From positions 1 through 6,589 of the forward strand of contig QWOR01000139.1 in NCBI GenBank assembly GCA_003669575.1: a stretch of DNA of 6,589 nt. Direction: 5' to 3'. Shown piece by piece: positions 1 through 6,247 of this stretch. The notes under the pieces were generated by a model, which was given only the letters and a program-made list of their open reading frames with translations, was not told where the DNA came from and did not search any database. Within the stretch, counting starts at the first letter, position 1. Each line of letters starts with the position of its first letter. The position numbers and the translations under genes are program-made. This stretch comes from Planctomycetota bacterium. Lineage in GTDB: Bacteria; Planctomycetota; Planctomycetia; Planctomycetales; Planctomycetaceae.

Positions 1-79
1 CAGCCGTGCGGTCTATCAACAGATGAAGAAGACTCCCGATTTCGATAGTCTGCCCAGCAGTGACGCTGGCCAACAGTAG
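1..79 (+). CDS. C-terminal end of an unidentified upstream gene (partial)
   Basis: Reading from base 2, one frame is open to a TAG at 77-79 and gives about 25 residues ending ...TPDFDSLPSSDAGQQ. The other two forward frames stop at once (TAG at 46-48, TGA at 24-26). The composition (Gln, Lys, Ser and Asp in a polar tail) fits the disordered C-terminus of a soluble protein, but too little is present to name a family. It ends 46 bases before the acpS start on the same strand with no terminator between, so the two are probably co-transcribed. That a gene ends here is likely; its identity is unknown. Confidence 0.55.
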   Translation, partial: SRAVYQQMKKTPDFDSLPSSDAGQQ

Positions 80-125
80 CCCGTCACTTCAACAGTCCCA
101 GACCCCGCACGGAACTCACTCGCTC

Positions 126-521
126 ATGATCATTGGACTGGGCACCGACATCATCGAAGTCCCTCGCATCGGCGAAATGATCGAGCGACACGGCGAACTC
201 TTTCTGCAACGCGTCTTTACCGAGCAGGAAATTCGTTACTGCCAGCAGCGCAAGGCCGCTCTGCAGCACTACGCCGGTCGCTGGGCGGCGAAAGAAGCCG
301 TGATGAAGACGCTTGGTACCGGCTTCACCAAGGGGGTTGGCTGGACCGACATCGAGGTCGTCTCCCAGAACAGCGGCAAGCCGATCATTGTTCTCGGCGG
401 TACCACAGCTGATGTCGCCAAACTTCAGGGGATCGACGAGATCCTGATCACGATCTCCCACTGCCGGGCCTACGCCACAGCCACAGCCATCGCCGTCCAG
501 CGCCAGCCACGAACCACATAG
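126..521 (+). CDS. acpS: holo-[acyl-carrier-protein] synthase AcpS
   Basis: AcpS moves 4'-phosphopantetheine from coenzyme A to the conserved serine of apo-acyl carrier protein, which makes ACP competent for fatty acid synthesis in the cytoplasm. The 131-residue product has the family signatures: N-terminal MIIGLGTDIIEVPRI, in which Asp8 is the magnesium ligand, RWAAKEAVMKTLGTG at about 52-66, with Glu57 as the second metal-binding acid, and a C-terminal ISHCRAYATATAIA strand matching the usual SISH...YA.A.A. Length fits the family (about 120-130 residues). I chose ATG 126 because the protein then starts right at the conserved first strand. An in-frame GTG at 60 would add 22 polar residues and overlap the preceding gene. 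The ribosome binding site is poor (GGAA about 12 bases upstream). A stem-loop follows 15 bases after the stop. Confidence 0.95.
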   Translation: MIIGLGTDIIEVPRIGEMIERHGELFLQRVFTEQEIRYCQQRKAALQHYAGRWAAKEAVMKTLGTGFTKGVGWTDIEVVSQNSGKPIIVLGGTTADVAKLQGIDEILITISHCRAYATATAIAVQRQPRTT

Positions 522-536
522 CCAAGAGCGTCCTCC

Positions 537-566
537 AAAGCCCAGGGGCAGCAACCCCTGGGCTTT
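537..566 (+). terminator. Perfect 12-bp stem-loop after acpS, probable terminator
   Basis: The arms AAAGCCCAGGGG (537-548) and CCCCTGGGCTTT (555-566) are exact reverse complements around a 6-base loop CAGCAA. The stem lies 15 bases after the acpS stop. The downstream tract is only TTTCCTGTTG, so the U-run is short. As the A-run on the 5' arm mirrors the T-run, it could also act on reverse-strand transcripts. The hairpin is read directly from the sequence; termination is inferred. Confidence 0.75.
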
Positions 567-569
567 CCT

Positions 570-579
570 GTTGATCAAC
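570..579. promoter_or_regulatory. Perfect 10-base palindrome GTTGATCAAC upstream of nupC
   Basis: GTTGATCAAC reads identically on both strands. It sits between the acpS stem-loop and the nupC start, 17 bases before the ATG. This could be an operator half-pair or part of the leader, but a 10-base palindrome can also arise by chance and no regulator is identifiable. No convincing -35/-10 pair was seen between 500 and 596. Confidence 0.25.
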
Positions 580-596
580 CTAAACCGGATGTCGCC

Positions 597-1868
597 ATGC
601 AGCAGTATCAAGGCCTGATCGGTATCGTCACGCTGATCACGATCGCTCTGCTGCTCTCCGAGAATCGCCGGCGGATCGTCTGGCGCCCCGTGCTGGTGGG
701 GCTGGCGTTGCAGGTCCTGTTTGCCGCCTGCATTCTGAAGACCTCCTGGGGGCAGCCGTTTTTCGATCTCTGCGGCGGGGTGGTCAACACGTTGCTCGGT
801 TTCTGCGATCGGGGCACGGATTTTGTCTTCAAGCACCTCAGTCAGCTGAGCAACCGCGAGCAACATCTGGAAGGCCCGCTGGTCAATCTGGCGTTTCGCG
901 TGCTGCCCTCGATCATCTTCTTTTCTGCGATTCTGGCGGTGCTGTACCACGTGGGCGTGATGCAGTTCATCGTACGGATCATCGCGTGGGTGATGATCAA
1001 GACGATGGGCACCAGCGGAGCAGAAACACTGAGCGTGGCAGCCAATATCTTCGTCGGCCAGACGGAGGCTCCGCTATTGGTCCAGCCATTCCTCGCCAGG
1101 ATGACCCGCAGTGAGATCATGACAATCATGCTGGCCGGGTTTGCCACAATCGCGGGGGGAGTGATGGCCCTCTACGTCGGGATGCTGACGCCCGTGATGG
1201 GGGCGGACATCGCGGGCGATCTGATCGCGTCGTCGGTCATGGGCGCTCCAGCGTCGATCGTCTTTGCCAAGATCCTGGTGCCCGAGACCGAGATCCCGAC
1301 GACGCTGGGGCAGGTTCGGGTACCGCTGCCGAAAACGTCTACCAATATCGTCGAGGCCTTCAGCGAGGGAGCCAGTGAGGGGATGAAGCTGACGATCGGC
1401 GTCTGCGGTTTGCTGATCGCATTCGTGGCGGCGATGGAGATGTTCAACGCGATTCTCGGTTGGGGACCGATGATCCCCGGCCTGGGCCTCAAGATCCCCG
1501 CCACGTCGTTGCAGGAGATCTTCGGCTGGGCTTTCCGTCCCATCGCGTGGACACTCGGTGCCAACTGGCAGGAGTCCGAGGTGGTCGGCACCCTATTGGG
1601 CGAGAAGCTCGTGCTGACTGAACTGGTCGCCTACACCGACCTCGCCAAACCCGAAATTAACTCCCAGCTGTCACCTCGCACCGCTCGTATCACGGCGTAC
1701 GCCCTGTGCGGTTTCGCCAACTTCGCGTCAATCGGCGTTCAGGTGGGCGGCATCGGTGCGATGGCTCCTGAGCGCAAAGGCGTCATCTCCCAGCTCGCCC
1801 TCAAAGCCATGATCGGCGGCGCCCTCGCCTCCGCGATGACGGGTGCTATCGCGGGCTTGATGATCTAA
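597..1868 (+). CDS. nupC: NupC-family concentrative nucleoside transporter (CNT)
   Basis: This is a 423-residue inner-membrane symporter that takes up nucleosides using a cation gradient. The family parts occur in order: an N-terminal transmembrane pair (about 6-48), the motif VGQTEAPLLV at 153-162 in the nucleoside-binding re-entrant hairpin, a gate-like central region (about 100-230), then EKLVLTELVAY (Glu342) and CGFANFASIG (Asn375, Ser378). The last two correspond to the ribose-binding glutamate and Asn/Ser pair known from the Vibrio cholerae CNT structure. Hydrophobic segments run throughout, and the length matches bacterial CNTs (about 400-425). ATG 597 puts the first membrane segment at the N-terminus as in E. 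coli NupC; a GGA 7 bases upstream is a weak ribosome binding site. An out-of-frame ATG at 589 opens a 9-codon overlapping frame. Sodium versus proton coupling cannot be settled here. The gene starts 30 bases after a terminator-like stem, so it probably has its own regulation. Confidence 0.93.
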   Translation: MQQYQGLIGIVTLITIALLLSENRRRIVWRPVLVGLALQVLFAACILKTSWGQPFFDLCGGVVNTLLGFCDRGTDFVFKHLSQLSNREQHLEGPLVNLAFRVLPSIIFFSAILAVLYHVGVMQFIVRIIAWVMIKTMGTSGAETLSVAANIFVGQTEAPLLVQPFLARMTRSEIMTIMLAGFATIAGGVMALYVGMLTPVMGADIAGDLIASSVMGAPASIVFAKILVPETEIPTTLGQVRVPLPKTSTNIVEAFSEGASEGMKLTIGVCGLLIAFVAAMEMFNAILGWGPMIPGLGLKIPATSLQEIFGWAFRPIAWTLGANWQESEVVGTLLGEKLVLTELVAYTDLAKPEINSQLSPRTARITAYALCGFANFASIGVQVGGIGAMAPERKGVISQLALKAMIGGALASAMTGAIAGLMI

Positions 1869-1946
1869 CCTACCGTTGCCGGGTGGGTTCCTCTTGCCAC
1901 CCAGTTGGAATATCGACATTGTCGACTGGGCGGCTCTGCCAAATGG

Positions 1947-1975
1947 AAATGCCGCTGGACGAGCCAGCGGCATTT
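1947..1975. terminator. Perfect 12-bp stem-loop between convergent genes, probable bidirectional terminator
   Basis: AAATGCCGCTGG (1947-1958) and CCAGCGGCATTT (1964-1975) are exact reverse complements around the loop ACGAG. The stem stands 78 bases after the nupC stop and 26 bases after the stop of the reverse-strand hydrolase gene, so it can serve both. Its A-run/T-run symmetry fits two-way use. T-tracts beyond the stem are short in both directions. A weaker 6-bp dyad (GGGTGG 1881-1886 with CCACCC 1897-1902) and a small TCGAC-ATT-GTCGA dyad (1913-1925) lie nearer nupC. Confidence 0.75.
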
Positions 1976-2001
1976 GCGAGTTTCAGGTTTCGCGATCGCG
2001 A

Positions 2002-3477
2002 CTACTTCTTATCCTTCTTCTCACGCAGCTGCCTGGGCACACCGCCGACCTTGGCGTCAGAGGCTTTCATTCCCTTGAACGGGTACTCGTTCGGAGTGAC
2101 GCGGATTTCGGTGGTGACCTTCAGGGGGAAGGTCGCGCCCACGTCATAGGTCAGCTCCACAAAGTAAGCCATAAAACCCTTCTTGTGGGGTTCGATCTGC
2201 CCGATGTAAACACCCGGCTCCGTCGGCTTAAGGTCCTGACTCTTGTAGGCCCGGCCGATCTCCTCCAACCGGAAGTCACGCGCGTCAGGATTGTGGGCGT
2301 GCCACAGCTTGACTTCCTTTGGGGTGGTCTTGGTCTCGACGCGAATCGCGCCGTCCTCCAGAATCTTCCAGGAGTACTCGGGACGCTTCAATCCCTTGTC
2401 CACTGTCTCATAGAAGGCGATCAGGCTTTCCAGGGCATCGGATTCGCCCAGTCCATGGTCGGTGTTCGGCACGTACCGCAACAGCTTCTCCTCGGGCAGC
2501 TCGCTGTAGTAGAACTGCGAGTTATCGGGCAGGAAGAACTGGTCACCCGCAGCGTTCAGGATGTACTTAGGCATCGTGTACCGCTTGCGGTACGAATAGG
2601 GATCTTCGATCTTCAGCAAGTCGAGATAAGCCGGTTCATCCTCGTGCAGCGGAATCTTGTGGTCGATGTACTCGGAGATCGCGGGGGCCCAGAAGCCGTA
2701 GGCCTCCAGATGATGCCGGGCGCTGCGGTTCAGACGCAGCGTATCGATCACGATCGGCGAGATCGCGACCACCCGTGGGTCGACAGCTGCGGTACACCAG
2801 GTCGTCCAGCCTCGCTTGGATCCGCCAGCGACCATGAACTTGTCGATATTCACCTTGCCGCCAGCCTCACTCGCCAGGAACTCCTGCACACAGTCCATGG
2901 CCCGGACGGCACTCTTGACCATCGGCAGACGGGCAGGCCATTCCTTGTCCTTGGTCTCCAAGTACTTCTTCCAGGTGAAGGCGATCAGGTCGTCCTCCAC
3001 CATCGGGCGGCCCGCTTCCTTAAAGACGAGGGGCTGATTCGGCACGTTCTTCAGTTCCGCGACAACCGTGTTGGACGCCTTGGCGATGGCCAGAATGCGT
3101 GGCTCAACCGTATCAGGCGGGGTCTCGCGATGGCTGCCGCCACTGACGAACAGGAACCCGGTCTTGCTCGTGACACCCTTCGGCTTCACGATAATCAGCC
3201 AGTGCTTCCAGACCGGTCGATCGACTTCCTCAGCAGTTCGCCAGGTCTGCGACGTGAGTTCGATCGAATAGACCGTGTGATCCTTTGCTTCTTTGGTCTC
3301 ACCCAGTCGCCAGGAATACGACGGATCGGGCTTGGCGATGTACTCGTCCAGCGCCGTGCGTTCTTCCGCAGTCGGCGGTGTGAAGCCCCGCGACTCCGCC
3401 CGAACGGGAGTACTCAGTGCATAAACCAACGTCACGCACAGAGCCACAGCCCGTGCCAACCACGAAACTCGAAACAT
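2002..3477 (-). CDS. Secreted PhoPQ-activated pathogenicity-related (PqaA-like) alpha/beta hydrolase
   Basis: The 491-residue product starts with a signal peptide: MFRVSWLARA, a hydrophobic core to about residue 22, and a likely cleavage after PVRA (about residue 27). The protein is therefore exported. The body matches the PhoPQ-related family (Pfam PhoPQ_related), with an alpha/beta hydrolase fold. The nucleophile elbow is VAGGSKRGWTTW with Ser220, followed by LNAAGDQFFLPD (Asp312 or Asp318 as the acid) and PNTDHGL (His341). GFLFVSGGSHRE (107-118) is the likely oxyanion-hole strand. A beta-rich C-terminal domain (about 370-460) and a Lys-rich tail follow. Named for the Salmonella PhoP-activated gene pqaA, the family has no well-defined substrate; ester or peptide hydrolysis are both possible. 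The start is supported by GAAGGGA seven bases before the ATG, the best ribosome binding site on the reverse strand here. The gene stands alone, convergent with nupC and divergent from the next cluster. Confidence 0.88.
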   Translation of the reverse strand: MFRVSWLARAVALCVTLVYALSTPVRAESRGFTPPTAEERTALDEYIAKPDPSYSWRLGETKEAKDHTVYSIELTSQTWRTAEEVDRPVWKHWLIIVKPKGVTSKTGFLFVSGGSHRETPPDTVEPRILAIAKASNTVVAELKNVPNQPLVFKEAGRPMVEDDLIAFTWKKYLETKDKEWPARLPMVKSAVRAMDCVQEFLASEAGGKVNIDKFMVAGGSKRGWTTWCTAAVDPRVVAISPIVIDTLRLNRSARHHLEAYGFWAPAISEYIDHKIPLHEDEPAYLDLLKIEDPYSYRKRYTMPKYILNAAGDQFFLPDNSQFYYSELPEEKLLRYVPNTDHGLGESDALESLIAFYETVDKGLKRPEYSWKILEDGAIRVETKTTPKEVKLWHAHNPDARDFRLEEIGRAYKSQDLKPTEPGVYIGQIEPHKKGFMAYFVELTYDVGATFPLKVTTEIRVTPNEYPFKGMKASDAKVGGVPRQLREKKDKK

Positions 3478-3690
3478 AAAGAGATCCCTTCAGGGTCAGG
3501 GGTGAACTGAGGATTGTACCTCACCATCCTCCCCTGAGGAGTCAGCGATCTTACCAGACGGAAAAATTCATCCCGGCGCAATATTTCCATGCGCTGAGAT
3601 CGCCCCGGGAGTGTGTCCGGCGTGAGGTGGATGATGCCTTGTTTCCCGGTGAGATGGTAAGGCTCGCTGCTTGTCTGTGGGCCGGAAACG

Positions 3691-3739
3691 CGGTGCCGGA
3701 AGCACCGGGGGGCTGACGCCACCCCGCTCGCCGCTGGCG
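3691..3739. repeat. Compound GC-rich palindrome, REP-like element
   Basis: Three hairpins lie back to back. CGGTGC-CGGAA-GCACCG (3691-3707) has a 6-bp stem. GGGGGGC-TGAC-GCCaCCCC (3707-3725) pairs 7 bp with one bulged A at 3721. CGCC-GCT-GGCG (3729-3739) pairs 4 bp. The pattern of hairpins with short loops and a poly-G/poly-C core resembles the dispersed GC-rich palindromes found between genes in planctomycetes. The structure is visible here; that it is a multi-copy repeat is inference, since only one copy is in the window. Confidence 0.45.
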
Positions 3740-3778
3740 TGCTTTACGAGGTGCTTCTATTGAGTTGGCATCAAAGCC

Positions 3779-3809
3779 TTGACGCTGATCGAGGCTTCAC
3801 CCACGATAG
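3779..3809 (+). promoter_or_regulatory. Candidate promoter for the protease cluster
   Basis: TTGACG (3779-3784) is a good -35 match. The -10 is ambiguous: CACGAT at 3802-3807 has the ideal 17-base spacer but only 3 of 6 consensus bases, while CGATAG (3804-3809) needs a 19-base spacer. Transcription would begin near 3814, about 30 bases before the ATG at 3847. Only the -35 is convincing. Confidence 0.35.
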
Positions 3810-3831
3810 CATTTCAATTGATGTGAGATGC
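3809..3831 (+). promoter_or_regulatory. Hairpin just upstream of the protease ribosome binding site
   Basis: GCATTTCA (3809-3816) pairs with TGAGATGC (3824-3831): eight pairs with one G-U wobble around a 7-base loop. It ends 5 bases before the GAGGG ribosome binding site (3837-3841), which is 5 bases from the ATG. It could affect translation if transcription starts upstream of 3809. With the candidate promoter at 3779, however, the start would fall inside it, so its role is uncertain. Confidence 0.25.
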
Positions 3832-3846
3832 GTGGCGAGGGCGGGC

Positions 3847-5364
3847 ATGACGATTCGGACCAGCTGCGCGGCGTGCGGCGTCAAGCTGAAGGTGGAAGAC
3901 CACCTCGCGGGCAAGACGGTCCGCTGTCCGGGCTGCCAGCAGCCGATCGCGATCCCGCGAAATGAGGCCAACGAAGAGATCCTCGACCCGTTCGCTGAGG
4001 ATGCCGAGGCAATGGTGTCGCCCCCGACACCACCACCACTCACCAAGCCGCCGGTCACAAAGAGAAAGCTCGCGACACCGAATCGCAAGGTTGATCCCGC
4101 TGTCGACCTGGCGACATCGGCTCCACCGCTCCCTGAGAAGCCGGTATCGCCGGATAAGCCGCCCCCGGAGGACGATGTTGAACCTCCGATCGTAGAGCGA
4201 TTCGACCCCAACGAGTTTCCGAACTTGTCGGAAGAGGAGCTGCATGGTGAGGTGATTTCGCCCCCTCGGCGGAAAAAGAAGCAGCCAGAGAAGAAGCCGG
4301 CGGTGAGCGAACTTGCCGACTCTGTGACTCACACGCCTCGTCGATCGAAGCCACCCGTCATCGCCTCTGCCCCGAACACCGGCTGGCGCTGGTACCTGCA
4401 TTGGGTTCTGGTGGTCGCTCTGCTTCCACTCGTTCTCTCGCCAGTCCTCGGTTCCAAAGAGAGCCTGGAAGACCGGCTGAGTCAGACGATCGAGAAACAT
4501 CCGGAGGTCAATCCGGCGATGCTGGACTCGGGGAACTCTTTGAATGATCTCGCGAGGCAGCTGCCCGATCAGCGGATTGAGGGGGCCTGGTTAGCAGCGG
4601 ATACCCATTGGCACTGGGGCATGGCACTAGCCAGTAGTGGAGTGTTTTTCTCTCTGTTGCTGTGGATGTGGCCCGATGGCAAGCCACGCGGTCGCTTGCT
4701 GGTCACAGCGGGACTTGCGACTGGAACGGTGGGGATCTTACTGCTCCTGGGGGTGCAGTGGGTTGCCCTGCGCACGGATGGGGTGTTTCTGCGAGGACGT
4801 GGCGTCGCCATCGTACTCTTCTACATCGTGAAGTTCATCGGGTTTTCCTATCGCTGTGCGATGGACAGCAGCAGCGGATTCGTTCTGAGTTTTATCGGGT
4901 ACACTCTGGGAGTGGGGTTGTGCGAAGAGTTGTGCAAAGCCATCCCGGTTGTGATTTATCTGCGTTCCGATCCCAGTAAGCTGAGATTGCGTACAGCCTG
5001 CCTGATTGGTCTGGCGAGCGGCGTGGGCTTTGGAGTCTCGGAAGGAATCACTTACGCCGTCGATTACTACAATGGAATCACGGACTTCTGGATTTACCTG
5101 ATTCGCTTCGCGTCCTGTGTCAGCCTGCATGCGATTTGGGCGGGCGGGGTCGCTGTCCTCATGTCCACCAACGCGGATCACCTCGACTTCTCCTGGGGAG
5201 ATGCCCTCGGGTTTGTTGCCTTTTATCTTTCGCCCGCGATGATCTTGCATGGCTTGTACAACACCCTGCTCACTCATCAGTACGACTACGGTGCCATTGT
5301 CTGTGCCGTGGCTAGTTTTGTCTGGCTGCAGTGGTTGTTGTGGCGCCATGCGTCTGAGGCCTGA
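3847..5364 (+). CDS. Zinc-ribbon / PrsW-type intramembrane protease fusion
   Basis: This is a 505-residue membrane protein in three parts. Residues 1-32 form a zinc ribbon, CAACG...CPGC with Cys7, Cys10, Cys27 and Cys30, of the type many planctomycete proteins carry. Residues 35-176 are a Pro/Lys/Glu/Asp-rich, probably disordered linker. Residues 182-499 hold about eight or nine membrane segments with the PrsW family motifs: CEELCK (Glu360, Glu361, Lys364; the EExxK motif), GFGVSEG (Glu399), LHAIW (His428) and LHGLYN (His468, Asn472). In Bacillus PrsW the paired glutamates and a histidine are needed to cut the anti-sigma factor RsiW; the target here is unknown and no sigma/anti-sigma gene is nearby. 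ATG 3847 is chosen for GAGGG 5 bases upstream and because the ribbon then sits at the N-terminus; a GTG at 3739 would add 36 unlikely residues overlapping the palindrome. The gene leads a forward cluster, 29 bases before the next start. Confidence 0.85.
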   Translation: MTIRTSCAACGVKLKVEDHLAGKTVRCPGCQQPIAIPRNEANEEILDPFAEDAEAMVSPPTPPPLTKPPVTKRKLATPNRKVDPAVDLATSAPPLPEKPVSPDKPPPEDDVEPPIVERFDPNEFPNLSEEELHGEVISPPRRKKKQPEKKPAVSELADSVTHTPRRSKPPVIASAPNTGWRWYLHWVLVVALLPLVLSPVLGSKESLEDRLSQTIEKHPEVNPAMLDSGNSLNDLARQLPDQRIEGAWLAADTHWHWGMALASSGVFFSLLLWMWPDGKPRGRLLVTAGLATGTVGILLLLGVQWVALRTDGVFLRGRGVAIVLFYIVKFIGFSYRCAMDSSSGFVLSFIGYTLGVGLCEELCKAIPVVIYLRSDPSKLRLRTACLIGLASGVGFGVSEGITYAVDYYNGITDFWIYLIRFASCVSLHAIWAGGVAVLMSTNADHLDFSWGDALGFVAFYLSPAMILHGLYNTLLTHQYDYGAIVCAVASFVWLQWLLWRHASEA

Positions 5365-5393
5365 TCTCTTACACCTTCCTGCGTTGTTCTCCC

Positions 5394-6227
5394 ATGTCAC
5401 TGCCACACGCTGATATCGCTGCCCGTCTCGATTTTGTGCTGAGCATCTATCCGGAGGCGGCACGTCTGGTTCTTGAGTATTACGGCTCGTCCACGCTGTC
5501 CGTGGAGTGGAAGGCTGACCACACTCCGGTGACGCTGGCAGATCGCGGAGCAGAACAACTGCTGCGAAAACACCTGGCTGAGATGTTCCCCCAAGACGCG
5601 ATCCTGGGAGAAGAGTTCGGTGAGACACCCGGCACATCGGGCTTTCGCTGGATCCTCGACCCGGTTGATGGCACGAAATCGTTCGTCGCCGAGACACCTC
5701 TGTTTGGCATGTTGATCGGATTGCAGTACCAGGGCGAATGTGTGGCGGGAGTGGCGGGTTTCCCGGCACTGAACGAAGTTGTGTATGCCAGCCGGGGGCA
5801 GGGCACCTGGCGCCGGATCGCGGAAGCCCCGCCCATCTGCTGCCATGTTCGCCAGACCTCTAAACTTGCAGACGCTCTGTTCTGTTTTACCTCCGCCGGT
5901 GGCTGGGACACGACTGGTCATTGGGAAGCGTTCACCCGCCTGACCCGGGCCACGCGGCTCTCACGCGGGTGGGGCGACTGCTACGGGCATGTCCTCGTCG
6001 CCACTGGCCGGGCCGATGTGATGGTCGATCCCGCCCTCGCCATCTGGGATGCAGCTGCGCTGATCCCGATCGTGACCGAGGCGGGGGGGCACTTCATCGA
6101 CTGGACCGGCCAGCAGACGGTCGACGGTGGCAACGGGATCTCGGTGATCCCCGAACTCAAATCGGAGATCCTGCGAGTCCTGCACGACCAGAACGCCACG
6201 TACGAATCGAAACAAGGCCTCGACTAA
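5394..6227 (+). CDS. hisN: Inositol-monophosphatase superfamily phosphatase, HisN-like (probable histidinol-phosphatase)
   Basis: The 277-residue soluble protein has the magnesium-dependent, lithium-sensitive phosphatase fold. Metal ligands are in place: Glu73 in LGEEFG, Asp89 and Asp92 in WILDPVDGTKSF, and Asp219 in LAIWDAAALIPIVTEAGG. DPVDGTKSF, with Lys-Ser-Phe after the Thr, together with RGWGDCYGH (191-199) and a DPALAIWD segment, matches the HisN histidinol-phosphatases of actinobacteria and relatives. Classical inositol monophosphatases usually read DGTTNF and CysQ DGTKEF. HisN makes histidinol from histidinol phosphate in histidine synthesis. No other his gene is in the window, so an inositol- or sugar-phosphate substrate stays possible. 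ATG 5394 gives the usual family length but has no visible ribosome binding site; translation may depend on the upstream protease gene, which ends 29 bases before. A well-initiated small gene follows after 20 bases. Confidence 0.82.
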   Translation: MSLPHADIAARLDFVLSIYPEAARLVLEYYGSSTLSVEWKADHTPVTLADRGAEQLLRKHLAEMFPQDAILGEEFGETPGTSGFRWILDPVDGTKSFVAETPLFGMLIGLQYQGECVAGVAGFPALNEVVYASRGQGTWRRIAEAPPICCHVRQTSKLADALFCFTSAGGWDTTGHWEAFTRLTRATRLSRGWGDCYGHVLVATGRADVMVDPALAIWDAAALIPIVTEAGGHFIDWTGQQTVDGGNGISVIPELKSEILRVLHDQNATYESKQGLD

Positions 6228-6247
6228 AGCCTTCACGGAGCCAGCTC

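Larger units (their letters stand above)
3478..3846. other. Divergent intergenic region between the hydrolase and protease genes
   Basis: About 370 bases separate two divergent starts, with no convincing gene on either strand. On the reverse strand, TGGTAAGAT (complement of 3548-3556) looks like an extended -10 element and TACAAT (complement of 3513-3518) like a -10, but neither has a good -35; either could drive the hydrolase gene. On the forward side there is a candidate -35 at 3779 and a GC-rich compound palindrome at 3691-3739. GCCGGAA occurs twice, at 3681 and 3695. Bases 3590-3690 show nothing I can name. A 96-codon reverse frame across 3432-3722 is rejected as a chance frame. Confidence 0.5.

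Noticed and set aside
60..125. Extending acpS upstream to the GTG at 60.
   Set aside because: It adds 22 polar residues absent from the family and overlaps the end of the preceding gene; ATG 126 starts exactly at the conserved first strand.
84..950. A 288-codon reverse open frame across acpS and the start of nupC.
   Set aside because: It is antisense to two well-supported genes, runs through the stem-loop between them, and is Gln/Arg/Asp-rich with no recognisable domain.
1876..3510. A 544-codon forward open frame covering the whole reverse-strand hydrolase gene, longer than that gene itself.
   Set aside because: Its translation has no signal peptide, domain or motif I can recognise. The reverse frame has a signal peptide, the GGSKRGW nucleophile motif, Asp and His motifs and a ribosome binding site. 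Long antisense frames are common in GC-rich genes.
3432..3722. A 96-codon reverse frame in the divergent intergenic region, overlapping the start of the hydrolase gene.
   Set aside because: It runs through the palindrome and the hydrolase ribosome binding site, overlaps the signal peptide codons in another frame, and shows no domain.
3739..3846. Extending the protease upstream to the GTG at 3739.
   Set aside because: The added 36 residues have no domain character, start within the palindrome and cover the promoter-like DNA; GAGGG before ATG 3847 marks the better start.
4738..5769. A 343-codon reverse open frame across the protease and phosphatase genes.
   Set aside because: It is antisense to conserved motifs in both genes and spans their junction; composition is biased to Arg, Pro, Gln and Ser without domains.
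5921..6247. A longer upstream-extended version of the small basic gene, starting inside the phosphatase gene.
   Set aside because: The extension is an Arg/Pro-rich out-of-frame shadow of the phosphatase; the ribosome binding site is at 6237-6240.
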